From positions 496,001 through 560,000 of the forward strand of contig NZ_JACHJL010000002.1 of NCBI RefSeq assembly GCF_014203645.1: DNA of 64,000 bases. Direction: 5' to 3'. This DNA is from Streptomyces zagrosensis. GTDB lineage: Bacteria > Actinomycetota > Actinomycetes > Streptomycetales > Streptomycetaceae. The position numbers were made by a program, and so were the translations under genes. Every line of letters begins with the position of its first letter. Positions within the stretch are counted from its first letter, which is position 1. The notes beneath the pieces are model-generated. The model worked only from the letters and a program-made list of their open reading frames with translations. It ran no database searches and was not told the DNA's origin. This document shows, piece after piece, positions 45,782 to 54,390 of the stretch.

Positions 45782-46026
45782 CCGGCCGCAATCGACGAGA
45801 TCGTCGATCTGGTGGCCCTTGGGAAGCTCACCACGGTGGTGGGCGAGAGCATCAGGCGCCGGTTGGGCCCGGCGTCGTAGCGGTGCCCGTGGCCGATGAT
45901 CCGGGCACCATGTTGGTTCTAGCGTGGCGCCCGCGCAGCCTGGCCGCAACGCGAGCCGACTTCGTACGGGCCGCCCGGACCGCTGCCGCGGAACGCACGG
46001 CGCGTGACATCACACTCGGCGCCTGA
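45782..46026 (+). pseudogene. Relic of a LysR-family regulator, C-terminal part with frameshift
   Basis: Frame one reads IDEIVDLVALGKLTTVVGES IRRRLGP and hits TAG. After restoring one C in the GGGCCC run it continues GVVAVPVADDPGTMLVLAWR PRSLAATRADFVRAARTAAA to TGA at 46024-46026. This is the end of a LysR effector domain. The helix-turn-helix and most of the effector are absent. Together with the PTE relic it marks a decayed regulator/enzyme pair. Confidence 0.6.
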
Positions 46027-46130
46027 ACACCCGGCGCCTGACCACACCCGCCCCGCGATAGCTGGGTCCCCCATCCCCCGGGCGGGGTCTGTTTCGGCCG
46101 GGGACGGCTCCGGCGGACCCGCCGGCTGAC

Positions 46131-47465
46131 TCAGATGTCGGTGCCTGGCACGTCGGTGGTGCCTGGCACGTCGGCGGAGCTTGGTAGGTCGGCGGAGCTG
46201 GACACGTTAGCTGAGCTGGGCAGGTCGTCGGTGTCTTGCGGCGTTGGGCTGTGTGTCGTGAGGCGATCCATGCGGCGGGCCCACACCTCGCGCTCGACCG
46301 CGCCCGCTATAAACGCGGCCATGTTTTCGCTACCGACCAACTCCCGTACCGCACGCAACGTCTGGGCAGGCAGCGCCACCTGTGACGGTTCCATTTCCTG
46401 GCCCGGTGTCTGTGGCGGTGCTGGTACGGAGGGAACCGGTATGGAGGGAACCGGTATGGAGGGAACCGGTATGGAGGGAACCGGTACGGAAGGAGCTGGC
46501 AGGGCGGGCGTTGGCATGGGGGGCGCCGCGAGACGGGTGGTGTTGGAGGAAGTGGGGGCACACGGGAGCGGGGCGGCAGGTGGCAGGTTGGGTTGAGCTG
46601 GGTCGGGTGGGTCCGTCTCGCCACGGGCCAGTTGGGTGAACTGGCCAAGGTGATGGTGGAGATGGCGGGTGGCGACGGTACGCATCGCGCGGGCCAACTC
46701 CGCGTCGATCGTCTGCTGCGCGAGCGGCCGGAACCGTCGAATCAAGAACGCGGCCTCCTCCGCCTCCGCGTCCGTGGGCGGATGCCCCAGGTACTGCTGG
46801 AACACGTGCTCCGTGGTGAAGTCCAGGAATCGGCCCGCAATGTGCTCGACCTGGCCCCGCAGCTCGCGTACGTGGTCGGCGATGGCCGGCAACGGCACAC
46901 CGGCCGTGTGGAGCTCTGCCGCGACGGCCAACTCCTGCGGGCTCGGCACCAGGAACTCATCGGGGCAGTCAGAAACGAGCTCCAAGATGCCCAGCTCCAC
47001 GGCTTCGGAGACGGCCGCCTCGCCCGGGTTGCCGCCGAACCGTTCGGACAGCTCCGCCCTGCTGATCCGTACGGCCTTCTCGTCGGTCCACGGCCCCTCG
47101 ACCTCGGCGACCAGCCCGAGTACTCCGCCCAGGTCACGGCCCGCGTCCCAAGCCTCCAAGAGCTCCTTGATGCTGGAGAGGGTGTAACCACGCTCCAGTA
47201 GGGCCGCTATCTGCTGGAGTCGGGCCAGGTGCTCGTCTCCGTACACGTTGGCCCTGCCTCGCCGCTCGGGCCGCGGCAGCAGTCCCCGATCCTGGTAGGC
47301 GCGGATGGTGCGGACCGTGGCGCCGCTGCGATGGGCGAGGTCCTCGATGCGGTACTCGGGGACGGTTGCCGGTTCGGGAGTGGTGGCCGGTTCGGTGACC
47401 GCGGCCGGTTTTGAGGATGTGGCCGGTGTCGGGGGTGTGACCGGTTCGGGGGGTGGCTCCGTCAA
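46131..47465 (-). CDS. MerR family transcriptional regulator with Pro-rich tails
   Basis: About 444 aa from TTG at 47465 (AAAGGA upstream). An in-frame ATG at 47678 exists but its extra 71 residues look non-coding, so the start is uncertain. The MerR helix-turn-helix is YRIEDLAHRSGATVRTIRAY, QDRGLLPRPERRGRANVYGD, EHLARLQQIAALLERGYTLS (about residues 37-105). A helical C-terminal region follows (LVSDCPDEFLVPSPQELAVA). A Pro-rich stretch holds five PSIPV repeats, then a final helix (LRAVRELVGSENMAAFIAGA). The effector is unknown; no target is adjacent. Confidence 0.8.
   Translation of the reverse strand: MTEPPPEPVTPPTPATSSKPAAVTEPATTPEPATVPEYRIEDLAHRSGATVRTIRAYQDRGLLPRPERRGRANVYGDEHLARLQQIAALLERGYTLSSIKELLEAWDAGRDLGGVLGLVAEVEGPWTDEKAVRISRAELSERFGGNPGEAAVSEAVELGILELVSDCPDEFLVPSPQELAVAAELHTAGVPLPAIADHVRELRGQVEHIAGRFLDFTTEHVFQQYLGHPPTDAEAEEAAFLIRRFRPLAQQTIDAELARAMRTVATRHLHHHLGQFTQLARGETDPPDPAQPNLPPAAPLPCAPTSSNTTRLAAPPMPTPALPAPSVPVPSIPVPSIPVPSIPVPSVPAPPQTPGQEMEPSQVALPAQTLRAVRELVGSENMAAFIAGAVEREVWARRMDRLTTHSPTPQDTDDLPSSANVSSSADLPSSADVPGTTDVPGTDI
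46425..46500 (+). repeat. 15-bp in-frame tandem repeat in the MerR gene
   Basis: Five to six copies of GGTATGGAGGGAACC with near-perfect identity. On the coding (minus) strand they encode PSIPV pentapeptides in the Pro-rich tail of the MerR protein. Confidence 0.85.
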
Positions 47466-47682
47466 CGCTCGTCCTTTCTGCTCTGCGCGGTCCGGCCAGT
47501 GGCGTCCGCTGCTCCGCTCCTGCTCGGGCGCGGCGGCCCGAGGTGTCGCCTGCCCGGGGCCGGCACGGGGGCCGGCACGGCTGCCAACGGCCGGCAGGGC
47601 GGGCCTGGCGCGCCGCTTCCCGCTACCCGCAGCCCGCGCGGCCACCAAGCAGCGGGACGCCGCATTCGCCACGAGCATGGCG

Positions 47683-49851
47683 CTACATCTTGGGGTCGAG
47701 CCTGGCCAGTGCGCGTAGTGCCTTTGGGGTGAAGCGCGACATTAGGTGGGCGCCGCGGGCCTCTGGTGTTACGGGCACTACGGCCTGGTTGCGGACCACG
47801 GCGCGCAGGATGGCGTCCGCGACTTTTTCCGGCGGGTAGTTGCGCTTGCCGTAGAGCCGGGTGCTTCGGGTTCGGCGGCGCTGTTCCTCCTGCTGGTCCA
47901 CGCCGACGAAGCGGGTCGTCGTGGTGATGTTGGTGTTGACGATGCCCGGGCAGATGGCCGATACGCCGATGTCCTTGCATGCCAGTTCCGCGCGCAAGCA
48001 CTCGCTGAGCATCAACACCGCGGCCTTGGACGTGGCGTAGGCGGGCAGCATCCGGGTGGGCTGGAAGGCGGCGGCTGATGCCGTGTTGACGATGTGGCCG
48101 CCCTGGCCGCGCTCAGCCATCTGCTTGCCGAAGGTGCGGCAGCCGTGGATGACGCCCCACAGGTTGACGTCGAGGACCCGCTGCCAGTCCTCGGAGCTGG
48201 TGTCCATGAATGCGCCGGATACGCCGATTCCGGCATTGTTGACCAGGACATCCACCACGCCGTACTCGGCGGCGACCTTGTGCGCCAGCTTGTCCATCGC
48301 TTGCTCGTCGGAGACGTCCACCGTTTCTCCCCACGCCTGCGGGGCGCCGATGAGGCGGGCCATTTCGGCGGTGCGGGCCGCCCCCTCGGTGTCCCGGTCC
48401 ACGGCGACCACCCGCGCGCCCGCCTCGGCGAAGGCGAATGCGGTGGCCCGGCCGATGCCGCTGGCCGCGCCCGTCACCAGGACGAGCTGACCGCCGAACC
48501 GCGCCGCGTACGGGCTGGTGGCGCGCGGTTCCTTGGGGGCCGCGCCCTCATCGACCGTGGTCACGAACTCGGCGATCCAGGCGGAGATCTGATCTGGGCG
48601 CGTACGCGGCGCCCAGTGCTTGGCGGCGAGGCTGCGCCGCGTCAACTGCGGTGCCCACAGCTCCAGTTCATCGAAGACTTGCTCCGATACGAAGATGTCG
48701 CCGGTGGGGTGGATGAGCTGGACCGGCACATGGGCGTAGGCATCGGTACGCGGGCGGCGCAGCCGGGAGCGCACATTGTCCCGGTACATCCATACGCCGT
48801 GGGCGCCGTCCGTTGGCAGTGACGGCGTTGGGTAGTCCCCGCCGGGCTCGCCGCGACCCGGCGTCTTCTCGACCCGCTCCAGGAGCTTTGGCCAGGCTTT
48901 GGCGAGCGGTCCGCGCCACATCGCCTCGGGCAACACCGGGGTGTGGAACGCGTACACATACCAGGATTTGATGCCCTGGCCGAAGAGTTGCCCGACGCGG
49001 CGCGGTGTTGGCCGCACGGCCCGCTTGCGCAACCACATGCCCAGGTGATCAAGGCACGGCCCCGACATGGTGGTGAAGGAGGCGATCCGGCCCTCGGTGC
49101 GCTTGACGGTGGCGAACTCCCACCCCTGTACCGAGCCCCAGTCGTGGCCGACGAGGTGTACCGGGCGGTCCGGGCTGACCGCGTCCGCGACCGCGAGGAA
49201 GTCGTCCGTCAGCTTCTCCAGTGTGTAGCCCCCGCGCAGCGGTTTGGGCGCACTGGACTGGCCGCAACCGCGCAGGTCGTACAGCACGACGTGGAACCGG
49301 TCGGCGAGTCGCTTGGCGACCTCGCTCCACACCTCTTTGCTGTCCGGGAAGCCGTGCACCAGCACGACGGTGGGCTGTGCGCGGTCGCCCAACTCGGCCA
49401 CGCACAGCTGCACCCCGCCGGTGCCGATCCAGCGCTCGGTCGCCCCGGCCAGCGCACCCGCCGTCTCCGTGCCCGCCCACCCCGTGCTCGTTGCCACTGC
49501 GATTCCCTCCACCCTGGTTGCGCCCACGAACTCGCCTGTTTCTTCCGGCTCGTCAGGCCCTACGTCAATCCCACTCGGTTCCACGGTCCTGGTCGCTACC
49601 GCCCCGACCGCGTCAGCCCGTCCATCCGTCTCAGCCCGCCCATCCGTCTCGGCTTGCTCGTCCGTCTCGGCTCGCTCATCCGTCTCGGCTCGTCCGTCCG
49701 CTTGGACCCGTCCATCCGGGGCAGGCCGCTCGTCCGTCTCGGCTCGTCCGTCCGCTTGGACCCGTCCATCCGGGGCAGGTCGCTCGTCCGTCTCGGCTTG
49801 CTCGCCCATGTCCGTCTGCTCGCTGCCCGCACCCGTGTTCCGTGTGCTCAC
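47683..49851 (-). CDS. EphD-like fusion: alpha/beta-hydrolase plus short-chain dehydrogenase
   Basis: 722 aa. GTG at 49851 overlaps the M24 peptidase stop (GTGA), implying coupled translation. Residues 1-~120 are acidic low-complexity with two copies of an 18-residue repeat beginning DERPAPDGRVQADGRAET. Residues ~125-420: epoxide-hydrolase-like alpha/beta hydrolase with VLVHGFPDS and the nucleophile aspartate in HLVGHDWGSVQGW. Residues ~440-722: SDR with TGAASGIGRATAFAFAEAGA, NNAG and YATSK. The fusion matches mycobacterial EphD. Probably acts on lipids bearing an epoxide or hydroxyl; the substrate is unproven. Confidence 0.87.
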   Translation of the reverse strand: MSTRNTGAGSEQTDMGEQAETDERPAPDGRVQADGRAETDERPAPDGRVQADGRAETDERAETDEQAETDGRAETDGRADAVGAVATRTVEPSGIDVGPDEPEETGEFVGATRVEGIAVATSTGWAGTETAGALAGATERWIGTGGVQLCVAELGDRAQPTVVLVHGFPDSKEVWSEVAKRLADRFHVVLYDLRGCGQSSAPKPLRGGYTLEKLTDDFLAVADAVSPDRPVHLVGHDWGSVQGWEFATVKRTEGRIASFTTMSGPCLDHLGMWLRKRAVRPTPRRVGQLFGQGIKSWYVYAFHTPVLPEAMWRGPLAKAWPKLLERVEKTPGRGEPGGDYPTPSLPTDGAHGVWMYRDNVRSRLRRPRTDAYAHVPVQLIHPTGDIFVSEQVFDELELWAPQLTRRSLAAKHWAPRTRPDQISAWIAEFVTTVDEGAAPKEPRATSPYAARFGGQLVLVTGAASGIGRATAFAFAEAGARVVAVDRDTEGAARTAEMARLIGAPQAWGETVDVSDEQAMDKLAHKVAAEYGVVDVLVNNAGIGVSGAFMDTSSEDWQRVLDVNLWGVIHGCRTFGKQMAERGQGGHIVNTASAAAFQPTRMLPAYATSKAAVLMLSECLRAELACKDIGVSAICPGIVNTNITTTTRFVGVDQQEEQRRRTRSTRLYGKRNYPPEKVADAILRAVVRNQAVVPVTPEARGAHLMSRFTPKALRALARLDPKM
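49680..49800 (-). repeat. 54-bp in-frame tandem repeat in the EphD-like gene
   Basis: Two near-identical 54-bp units plus shorter degenerate copies encode DERPAPDGRVQADGRAET and AETDE/DGRAETD variants. They extend the acidic N-terminal tail. Confidence 0.75.
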
Positions 49852-50717
49852 GCGGCTTTCTCCTCCGCCCAGCGCCGCACATGCGGCAGGTCGTTGTCCA
49901 GCCAAAACGCGCTGTGCTCCGGGTCCTTGGAGTCGGTGACGACCAAGATCTCCTCGAACTTCGCGCCCATGCCCCGGAACCCGAGGTGCGGCTCCACGGC
50001 CCACAGGCCCGGCTGCGGGGGGTGGTCGGAGAAGCGGTACGGGCTCCACAGCGGAGACCAGCCCTCACGGTGGCCGTGCAACGCATCGCTGGCCAAGCCC
50101 TTGAGGCTCTGCGTGCCGAATCCGAACGCGGTCGGTGACCAGCGGCGCTCCTTGACCCGGTCCACCTTGTGCGCGATGACGCCGAACGGGTAGGCGCGAT
50201 GCCGATTCGCGTACCCCTGGCGCACCATGAGCCGTTCCACGTCCTCGTATATCTCGCGCAGGGAGCGCCGCTCGCGCACCTCGCGCAGCAGCAAGTCGCG
50301 GTGCGCCTCCAGGTCGGCGAGCAACTTGTCGTGCAGCGGGCTCGGGCCAAGGCAACCGGAATAGCCGATATCCGCCGTATAGCCCTGGTAGACGGGTGCC
50401 ATGTCGAGGATGAACGGCATGCCCGGCTCCAGCTTCCGGTTCGTGGGGAAGAACTGGAGCGGTATGCGGAAGTTGGTGAAGGCCGTGCGGTCGCCGAACC
50501 AGGCGAAGGGCAGATGGAACCAGTCGCGTACGCCGCGCTCGCGCAGCCACTCCCGCTGCATACGCGCCGCTTCGCGCTCGGTCACTCCGGGCCGCAACTG
50601 CGCGGCGACGGCCTCCGCGCACTCGTAACTGAGCCGCTGCACTTCGCGAAATCCGCGCAGCTCGGGCGGGAGACCGCCGGTCCGCACGCTGAGTCGATCG
50701 TCCACAGTTGTTGTCAT
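49848..50717 (-). CDS. M24 family metallopeptidase
   Basis: 289 aa, ATG at 50717 (MTTTVDDRLSVRTGG). A pita-bread fold with the five M24 metal ligands visible: aspartates in PFILDMAPVYQGYTADIGYS, histidine in PFGVIAHKV, and glutamates in AVEPHLGF and KFEEILVV. The length suits an aminopeptidase/prolidase-like enzyme, though such folds can also be non-peptidase (creatinase-like). First gene of a two-gene operon with the EphD-like fusion, by overlap. The role in that pairing is unknown. Confidence 0.85.
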   Translation of the reverse strand: MTTTVDDRLSVRTGGLPPELRGFREVQRLSYECAEAVAAQLRPGVTEREAARMQREWLRERGVRDWFHLPFAWFGDRTAFTNFRIPLQFFPTNRKLEPGMPFILDMAPVYQGYTADIGYSGCLGPSPLHDKLLADLEAHRDLLLREVRERRSLREIYEDVERLMVRQGYANRHRAYPFGVIAHKVDRVKERRWSPTAFGFGTQSLKGLASDALHGHREGWSPLWSPYRFSDHPPQPGLWAVEPHLGFRGMGAKFEEILVVTDSKDPEHSAFWLDNDLPHVRRWAEEKAA

Positions 50718-51358
50718 GGCACCCCGTCCGTCCCTGAGTAATGAGGCCCCCGCGACCTGCCCGGCGATCCCTCGGCGCCCGGAAACCGGGGCAGCAGTCC
50801 GCCTGAAGGCGCGGAGGACGTCCCTAACCCGGCCCCGCAACTTGACACTGATGAATGTGACAATGCCTGGCGGTTACGTCAATAGCTCCAGCAAGCCTGT
50901 GGAAAACCGTGGGTAACACCACTCTGGCCTGGCAAGTCGGCCCGTGCTGCCGGCCCGAATGCCCCTTTTCGGCGGCCCTCGGCTCCCCGGCTCGCCACCA
51001 CGTTCCTCGCCACTTCATGGCCGCAACCCCCGCCACCCCGCGTGCTTACCTCCACCACCCCGCCACCCCCTCATCCCGCCACCCCGCGCGCTTACCCCAG
51101 CCACCCCGCGGCCCCCGCCACCCCGCCACGCCCCGTCCTCATCCTCCAATGAATCCCGATTCCCGCGGCCGAAGATCAGCCGTCTCCTCCCTTGGGACCG
51201 GGCTGCCCCTACCGGGCAGCGAAATGCGTTTGCGCTGGCCATAGGGGCGGAAGCGACGAAAGACAACCGCGACCACCCCCGATCGGCCCCTCACCCCTAC
51301 GGGCATCTACGACTCCAGTCGTAGGGCGATCCAGCCATCTGGACTGAGGCCGGGATGG
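50718..51358. other. Divergent promoter region with C-rich CCACCCCGC repeats
   Basis: About 640 bp between the M24 gene and the ABC operon. Around 51025-51135 it is built of degenerate CCGCCACCCCGC units. TTGACA-like hexamers occur near 50840-50880. An inverted repeat at 51307-51324 is listed separately. No gene is supported. Confidence 0.5.
51307..51324. promoter_or_regulatory. Perfect inverted repeat upstream of the ABC operon
   Basis: CTACGACT-CC-AGTCGTAG, a perfect 8-bp inverted repeat with a 2-bp centre, 35 bp before the first ABC gene. Its size and near-continuous symmetry suit an HTH dimer such as a NarL/LuxR-type response regulator. No candidate regulator gene is adjacent. Inferred from symmetry and position. 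Confidence 0.5.
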
Positions 51359-52435
51359 ATGGGCGGCACTACGGTCGAAGACGTGACTGTGATCGCTACC
51401 GAAGGTCTGAGCAAGCGGTTCCCCCGGGTGACCGCGCTGGACCGGCTCTCTCTCGATATCGCCCCGGGCGTGACCGGCCTTGTGGGCGCCAACGGCGCCG
51501 GCAAGTCCACGCTGATCAAGATCCTGCTCGGGCTTTCCCCTGCCAGTGAGGGGAAGGCCGCCGTTCTCGGCCTCGATGTCGCCACCGAGGGCGGAGCGAT
51601 CCGAGAGCGGGTCGGATACATGCCGGAGCACGACTGCCTGCCGCCCGATGTGTCGGCGACGGAGTTCGTCGTGCATATGGCGCGGATGTCCGGGCTGCCG
51701 CCGTCCGCCGCCCGTGAGCGCACCGCGGACACGCTGCGCCACGTCGGCCTGTACGAGGAGCGGTACCGCCCCATCGGCGGCTACTCAACCGGCATGAAGC
51801 AGCGGGTCAAGCTCGCCCAGGCGCTCGTCCACGACCCTCAACTCGTCCTGCTTGACGAGCCGACCAACGGCCTCGACCCGGTCGGCCGAGACGAAATGCT
51901 CGGCCTCATCCGCCGGGTGCACACCGACTTCGGCATCTCCGTCCTGGTCACCTCGCATCTGCTCGGTGAGTTGGAGCGCACCTGCGACCATGTGGTCGTC
52001 ATCGACGGCGGTGCGCTGCTGCGCTCCTCCTCCACCGACGACTTCACGCAGGCCACGGCCTCGATCGCGGTTGAGGTCACGGACAGCGACGCGTATGCGG
52101 ACGGTACGGCGGCGCTGCGCGAGACGCTGGAGAAGGCCGGGCTCGCGGTTGCCACCGCGGAGCGTGAGGCGGACGGTTCGCCGGCCTCGGGCCGGGTGCT
52201 GTTCGTGGAGGTCACCGGCGACCCCACGTACGACACGGTGCGCGATGCGGTCGCCGGCCTCGGCCTCGGCCTGGTGCGGATGGAACAACGCAGGCATCGC
52301 ATAGCGGAGGTCTTCCGCAACGATCCCGGGCAGCCGAACGAGGCCGCCCCGCCGCCCGACCCCACCAGCCAGCCCCAGCCCCAAGTTCAGCACCAGCACC
52401 AACCCCAGGAAGGAGGCAGCGGCGATGTCGTTTAA
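51359..52435 (+). CDS. ABC transporter ATP-binding protein
   Basis: 358 aa; ATG at 51359 is used, GTG at 51383 is an alternative. Walker A GLVGANGAGKSTLIKILLG, Q-loop VGYMPEHDCLPPDV, signature YSTGMKQRVKLAQAL, Walker B QLVLLDEPTNGLD, and the switch histidine in VLVTSHLLGELE. A C-terminal domain of ~110 residues ends in a Pro/Gln-rich tail. It powers export by the permease encoded next, whose start overlaps its end. First gene of a four-gene operon with two ATPases and two permeases. Confidence 0.93.
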   Translation: MGGTTVEDVTVIATEGLSKRFPRVTALDRLSLDIAPGVTGLVGANGAGKSTLIKILLGLSPASEGKAAVLGLDVATEGGAIRERVGYMPEHDCLPPDVSATEFVVHMARMSGLPPSAARERTADTLRHVGLYEERYRPIGGYSTGMKQRVKLAQALVHDPQLVLLDEPTNGLDPVGRDEMLGLIRRVHTDFGISVLVTSHLLGELERTCDHVVVIDGGALLRSSSTDDFTQATASIAVEVTDSDAYADGTAALRETLEKAGLAVATAEREADGSPASGRVLFVEVTGDPTYDTVRDAVAGLGLGLVRMEQRRHRIAEVFRNDPGQPNEAAPPPDPTSQPQPQVQHQHQPQEGGSGDVV

Positions 52436-53375
52436 GACGCGCACCGGTACGTCACACACCGGGCAGCCCGCGAGCGTGCAGCAGGCCCCGCCCGGCGCCG
52501 CCCCAGCCGATGTCATCCACAACATCGGCTACCGGCACTACGACGGGCCGCGCCTCGGCCGCGCCTACGCTCGCCGCTCCCTCTTCTCGCAGAGCCTGCG
52601 CGGCGCCTACGGACTCGGCCGTTCCGCCAAGTCCAAGGTGCTGCCGATGCTGCTCCTTGCCGTGATGTGCCTGCCCGCAGGGATTCTCGTGGCGGTCGCC
52701 GTGGCCACCGATACCGACGAACTGCCGGTCGAGTACACCCGGTACGCGATCATCTTGCAGGCCGTCATCGGGCTGTTCGTCGCCTCGCAAGCACCTCAGT
52801 CCGTCTCGCGCGACCTGCGGTTCAAGACCGTGCCGCTGTACTTCTCGCGGCCGATCGAGACGGCGGACTATGTGGCGGCGAAGTTCGCCGCGATGGCATC
52901 GGCCGTGTTCATGCTCACCGCCGTGCCCGTGGCGATCCTGTACGTGGGGGCGCTGCTCGGGAAGCTCGACTTCGTGGACCAGACGAAGGGGTTCGCACAG
53001 GGAATGGTGTCCGTCGCTCTGCTCTCGCTGCTCTTCTCGGGAATCGGCCTGGTGATCGCCGCGCTCACCCCGCGCCGCGGCTTCGGCGTCGCCGCCGTCA
53101 TCGCCGTACTGACCATCTCCTACGGTGCCGTCAGCACCATGCAGGCCATCGCCGACGAGCAGGCCAGCACCGGCTCGATCGAGTGGCTCGGCCTGTTCTC
53201 GCCGATCACGCTCATCGACGGCATCGGCTCCGCCTTCCTCGGCGCGACCTCCGCCGCACCCGGTCAGTACGGCCCCGACGCCAGCACCGGCATCGTGTAC
53301 CTGCTGGTGCTCGCGGCCCTGGTGGCCGGCTCGTACGCGCTGCTGATCCGCCGCTACCGGAAGGTCGGACTGTGA
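52425..53375 (+). CDS. ABC transporter permease
   Basis: 316 aa, ATG at 52425, overlapping the ATPase gene by 11 bp. After a hydrophilic ~65-residue N-terminus there are six predicted helices: KVLPMLLLAVMCLPAGILVA, YAIILQAVIGLFVAS, AAMASAVFMLTAVPVAILYV, GMVSVALLSLLFSGIGLVIA, GVAAVIAVLTISYGA and IVYLLVLAALVAGSYALLI. The helix 2-3 loop SVSRDLRFKTVPLYFSRPIE is typical of ABC-2 permeases. Pairs with the preceding ATPase. The substrate is unknown. Confidence 0.9.
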   Translation: MSFKTRTGTSHTGQPASVQQAPPGAAPADVIHNIGYRHYDGPRLGRAYARRSLFSQSLRGAYGLGRSAKSKVLPMLLLAVMCLPAGILVAVAVATDTDELPVEYTRYAIILQAVIGLFVASQAPQSVSRDLRFKTVPLYFSRPIETADYVAAKFAAMASAVFMLTAVPVAILYVGALLGKLDFVDQTKGFAQGMVSVALLSLLFSGIGLVIAALTPRRGFGVAAVIAVLTISYGAVSTMQAIADEQASTGSIEWLGLFSPITLIDGIGSAFLGATSAAPGQYGPDASTGIVYLLVLAALVAGSYALLIRRYRKVGL

Positions 53376-53454
53376 CCCCGCAAGGCCGGCCCACGGCTTC
53401 CCCTTCCCGGCCATCGCTCGCCGCCACCACCTCCCGAAGGAATGGGCCGCGCCC

Positions 53455-54372
53455 ATGAGCACACTCACCATCGACAACGTCTCCCGCTGGTTCGGCAATG
53501 TCGTCGCCGTCAACGACGTGACGATGACGATCAGCCCGGGCGTGACCGGCCTGCTCGGTCCCAACGGGGCCGGAAAGTCCACCCTGATCAACATGATGGC
53601 CGGCTTCCTCGCGCCATCGACGGGTTCCGTCACCCTCGACGGCACGACGATCTGGCGCAATGAGCAGAGCTACCGGCACATCGGCATCGTGCCCGAGCGC
53701 GAGTCGATGTACGACTTCCTCACCGGGCAGGAATTCGTGCTGGCCAACGCGGAGCTGCACGGTCTGGCCAAGCCGCGGGCCGCCGCGCAGCGGGCGTTGG
53801 CCACGGTGGAGATGGAGTACGCGGCGAGCCGCAAGATCTCCACGTACAGCAAGGGCATGCGGCAGCGCGTGAAGATGGCGTCCGCGCTGGTCCACGAGCC
53901 GTCGGTGCTGCTGCTCGACGAGCCGTTCAACGGCATGGACCCGCGCCAGCGCATGCAACTCATGGATTTGCTGCGGCAGATGGGTGCCGAGGGCCGCACC
54001 GTGCTGTTCTCCTCACACATTCTCGAAGAGGTCGAGCAACTGGCCGCGCACATCGAGGTGATCGTGGCCGGGCGCCATGCCGCGTCGGGTGATTTCCGCA
54101 AGATCCGCCGCCTGATGACCGACCGCCCGCACCGCTATCTCGTACGCTCCAGCGACGACCGCACATTGGCCGCCGCGCTCATCGCGGACGCCTCCACAGC
54201 GGGCATCGAGGTGGACACGGCCGAGGGCGCGCTGCGTATCCAGGCCATCGACTTCAACCGGTTCACCACCCTCCTGCCGCGCGTCGCCCGCGAGCACGGC
54301 ATCACGCTCCTCACGGTCTCGCCCTCGGACGAGTCCCTGGAGAGCGTCTTCTCCTACCTCGTCGCGGCATAA
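53455..54372 (+). CDS. ABC transporter ATP-binding protein
   Basis: 305 aa, ATG at 53455. Walker A GLLGPNGAGKSTLINMMAGF, Q-loop IGIVPERESMYDFL, signature YSKGMRQRVKMASAL, Walker B SVLLLDEPFNGMD, switch histidine VLFSSHILEEVEQ. The remaining ~85 residues are a typical regulatory tail. Second ATPase of the operon, serving the next permease. It is similar in layout to the first ATPase, so the operon looks like two tandem importless (export) modules. Confidence 0.93.
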   Translation: MSTLTIDNVSRWFGNVVAVNDVTMTISPGVTGLLGPNGAGKSTLINMMAGFLAPSTGSVTLDGTTIWRNEQSYRHIGIVPERESMYDFLTGQEFVLANAELHGLAKPRAAAQRALATVEMEYAASRKISTYSKGMRQRVKMASALVHEPSVLLLDEPFNGMDPRQRMQLMDLLRQMGAEGRTVLFSSHILEEVEQLAAHIEVIVAGRHAASGDFRKIRRLMTDRPHRYLVRSSDDRTLAAALIADASTAGIEVDTAEGALRIQAIDFNRFTTLLPRVAREHGITLLTVSPSDESLESVFSYLVAA

Positions 54373-54390
54373 CGCAAGGAGCCCTCAGCG

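Noticed and set aside
46425..46500. Possible CRISPR-like array of 15-bp repeats
   Set aside because: The units are contiguous with no spacers and are in frame inside the MerR gene, so they are an ordinary coding repeat. No cas genes are present.
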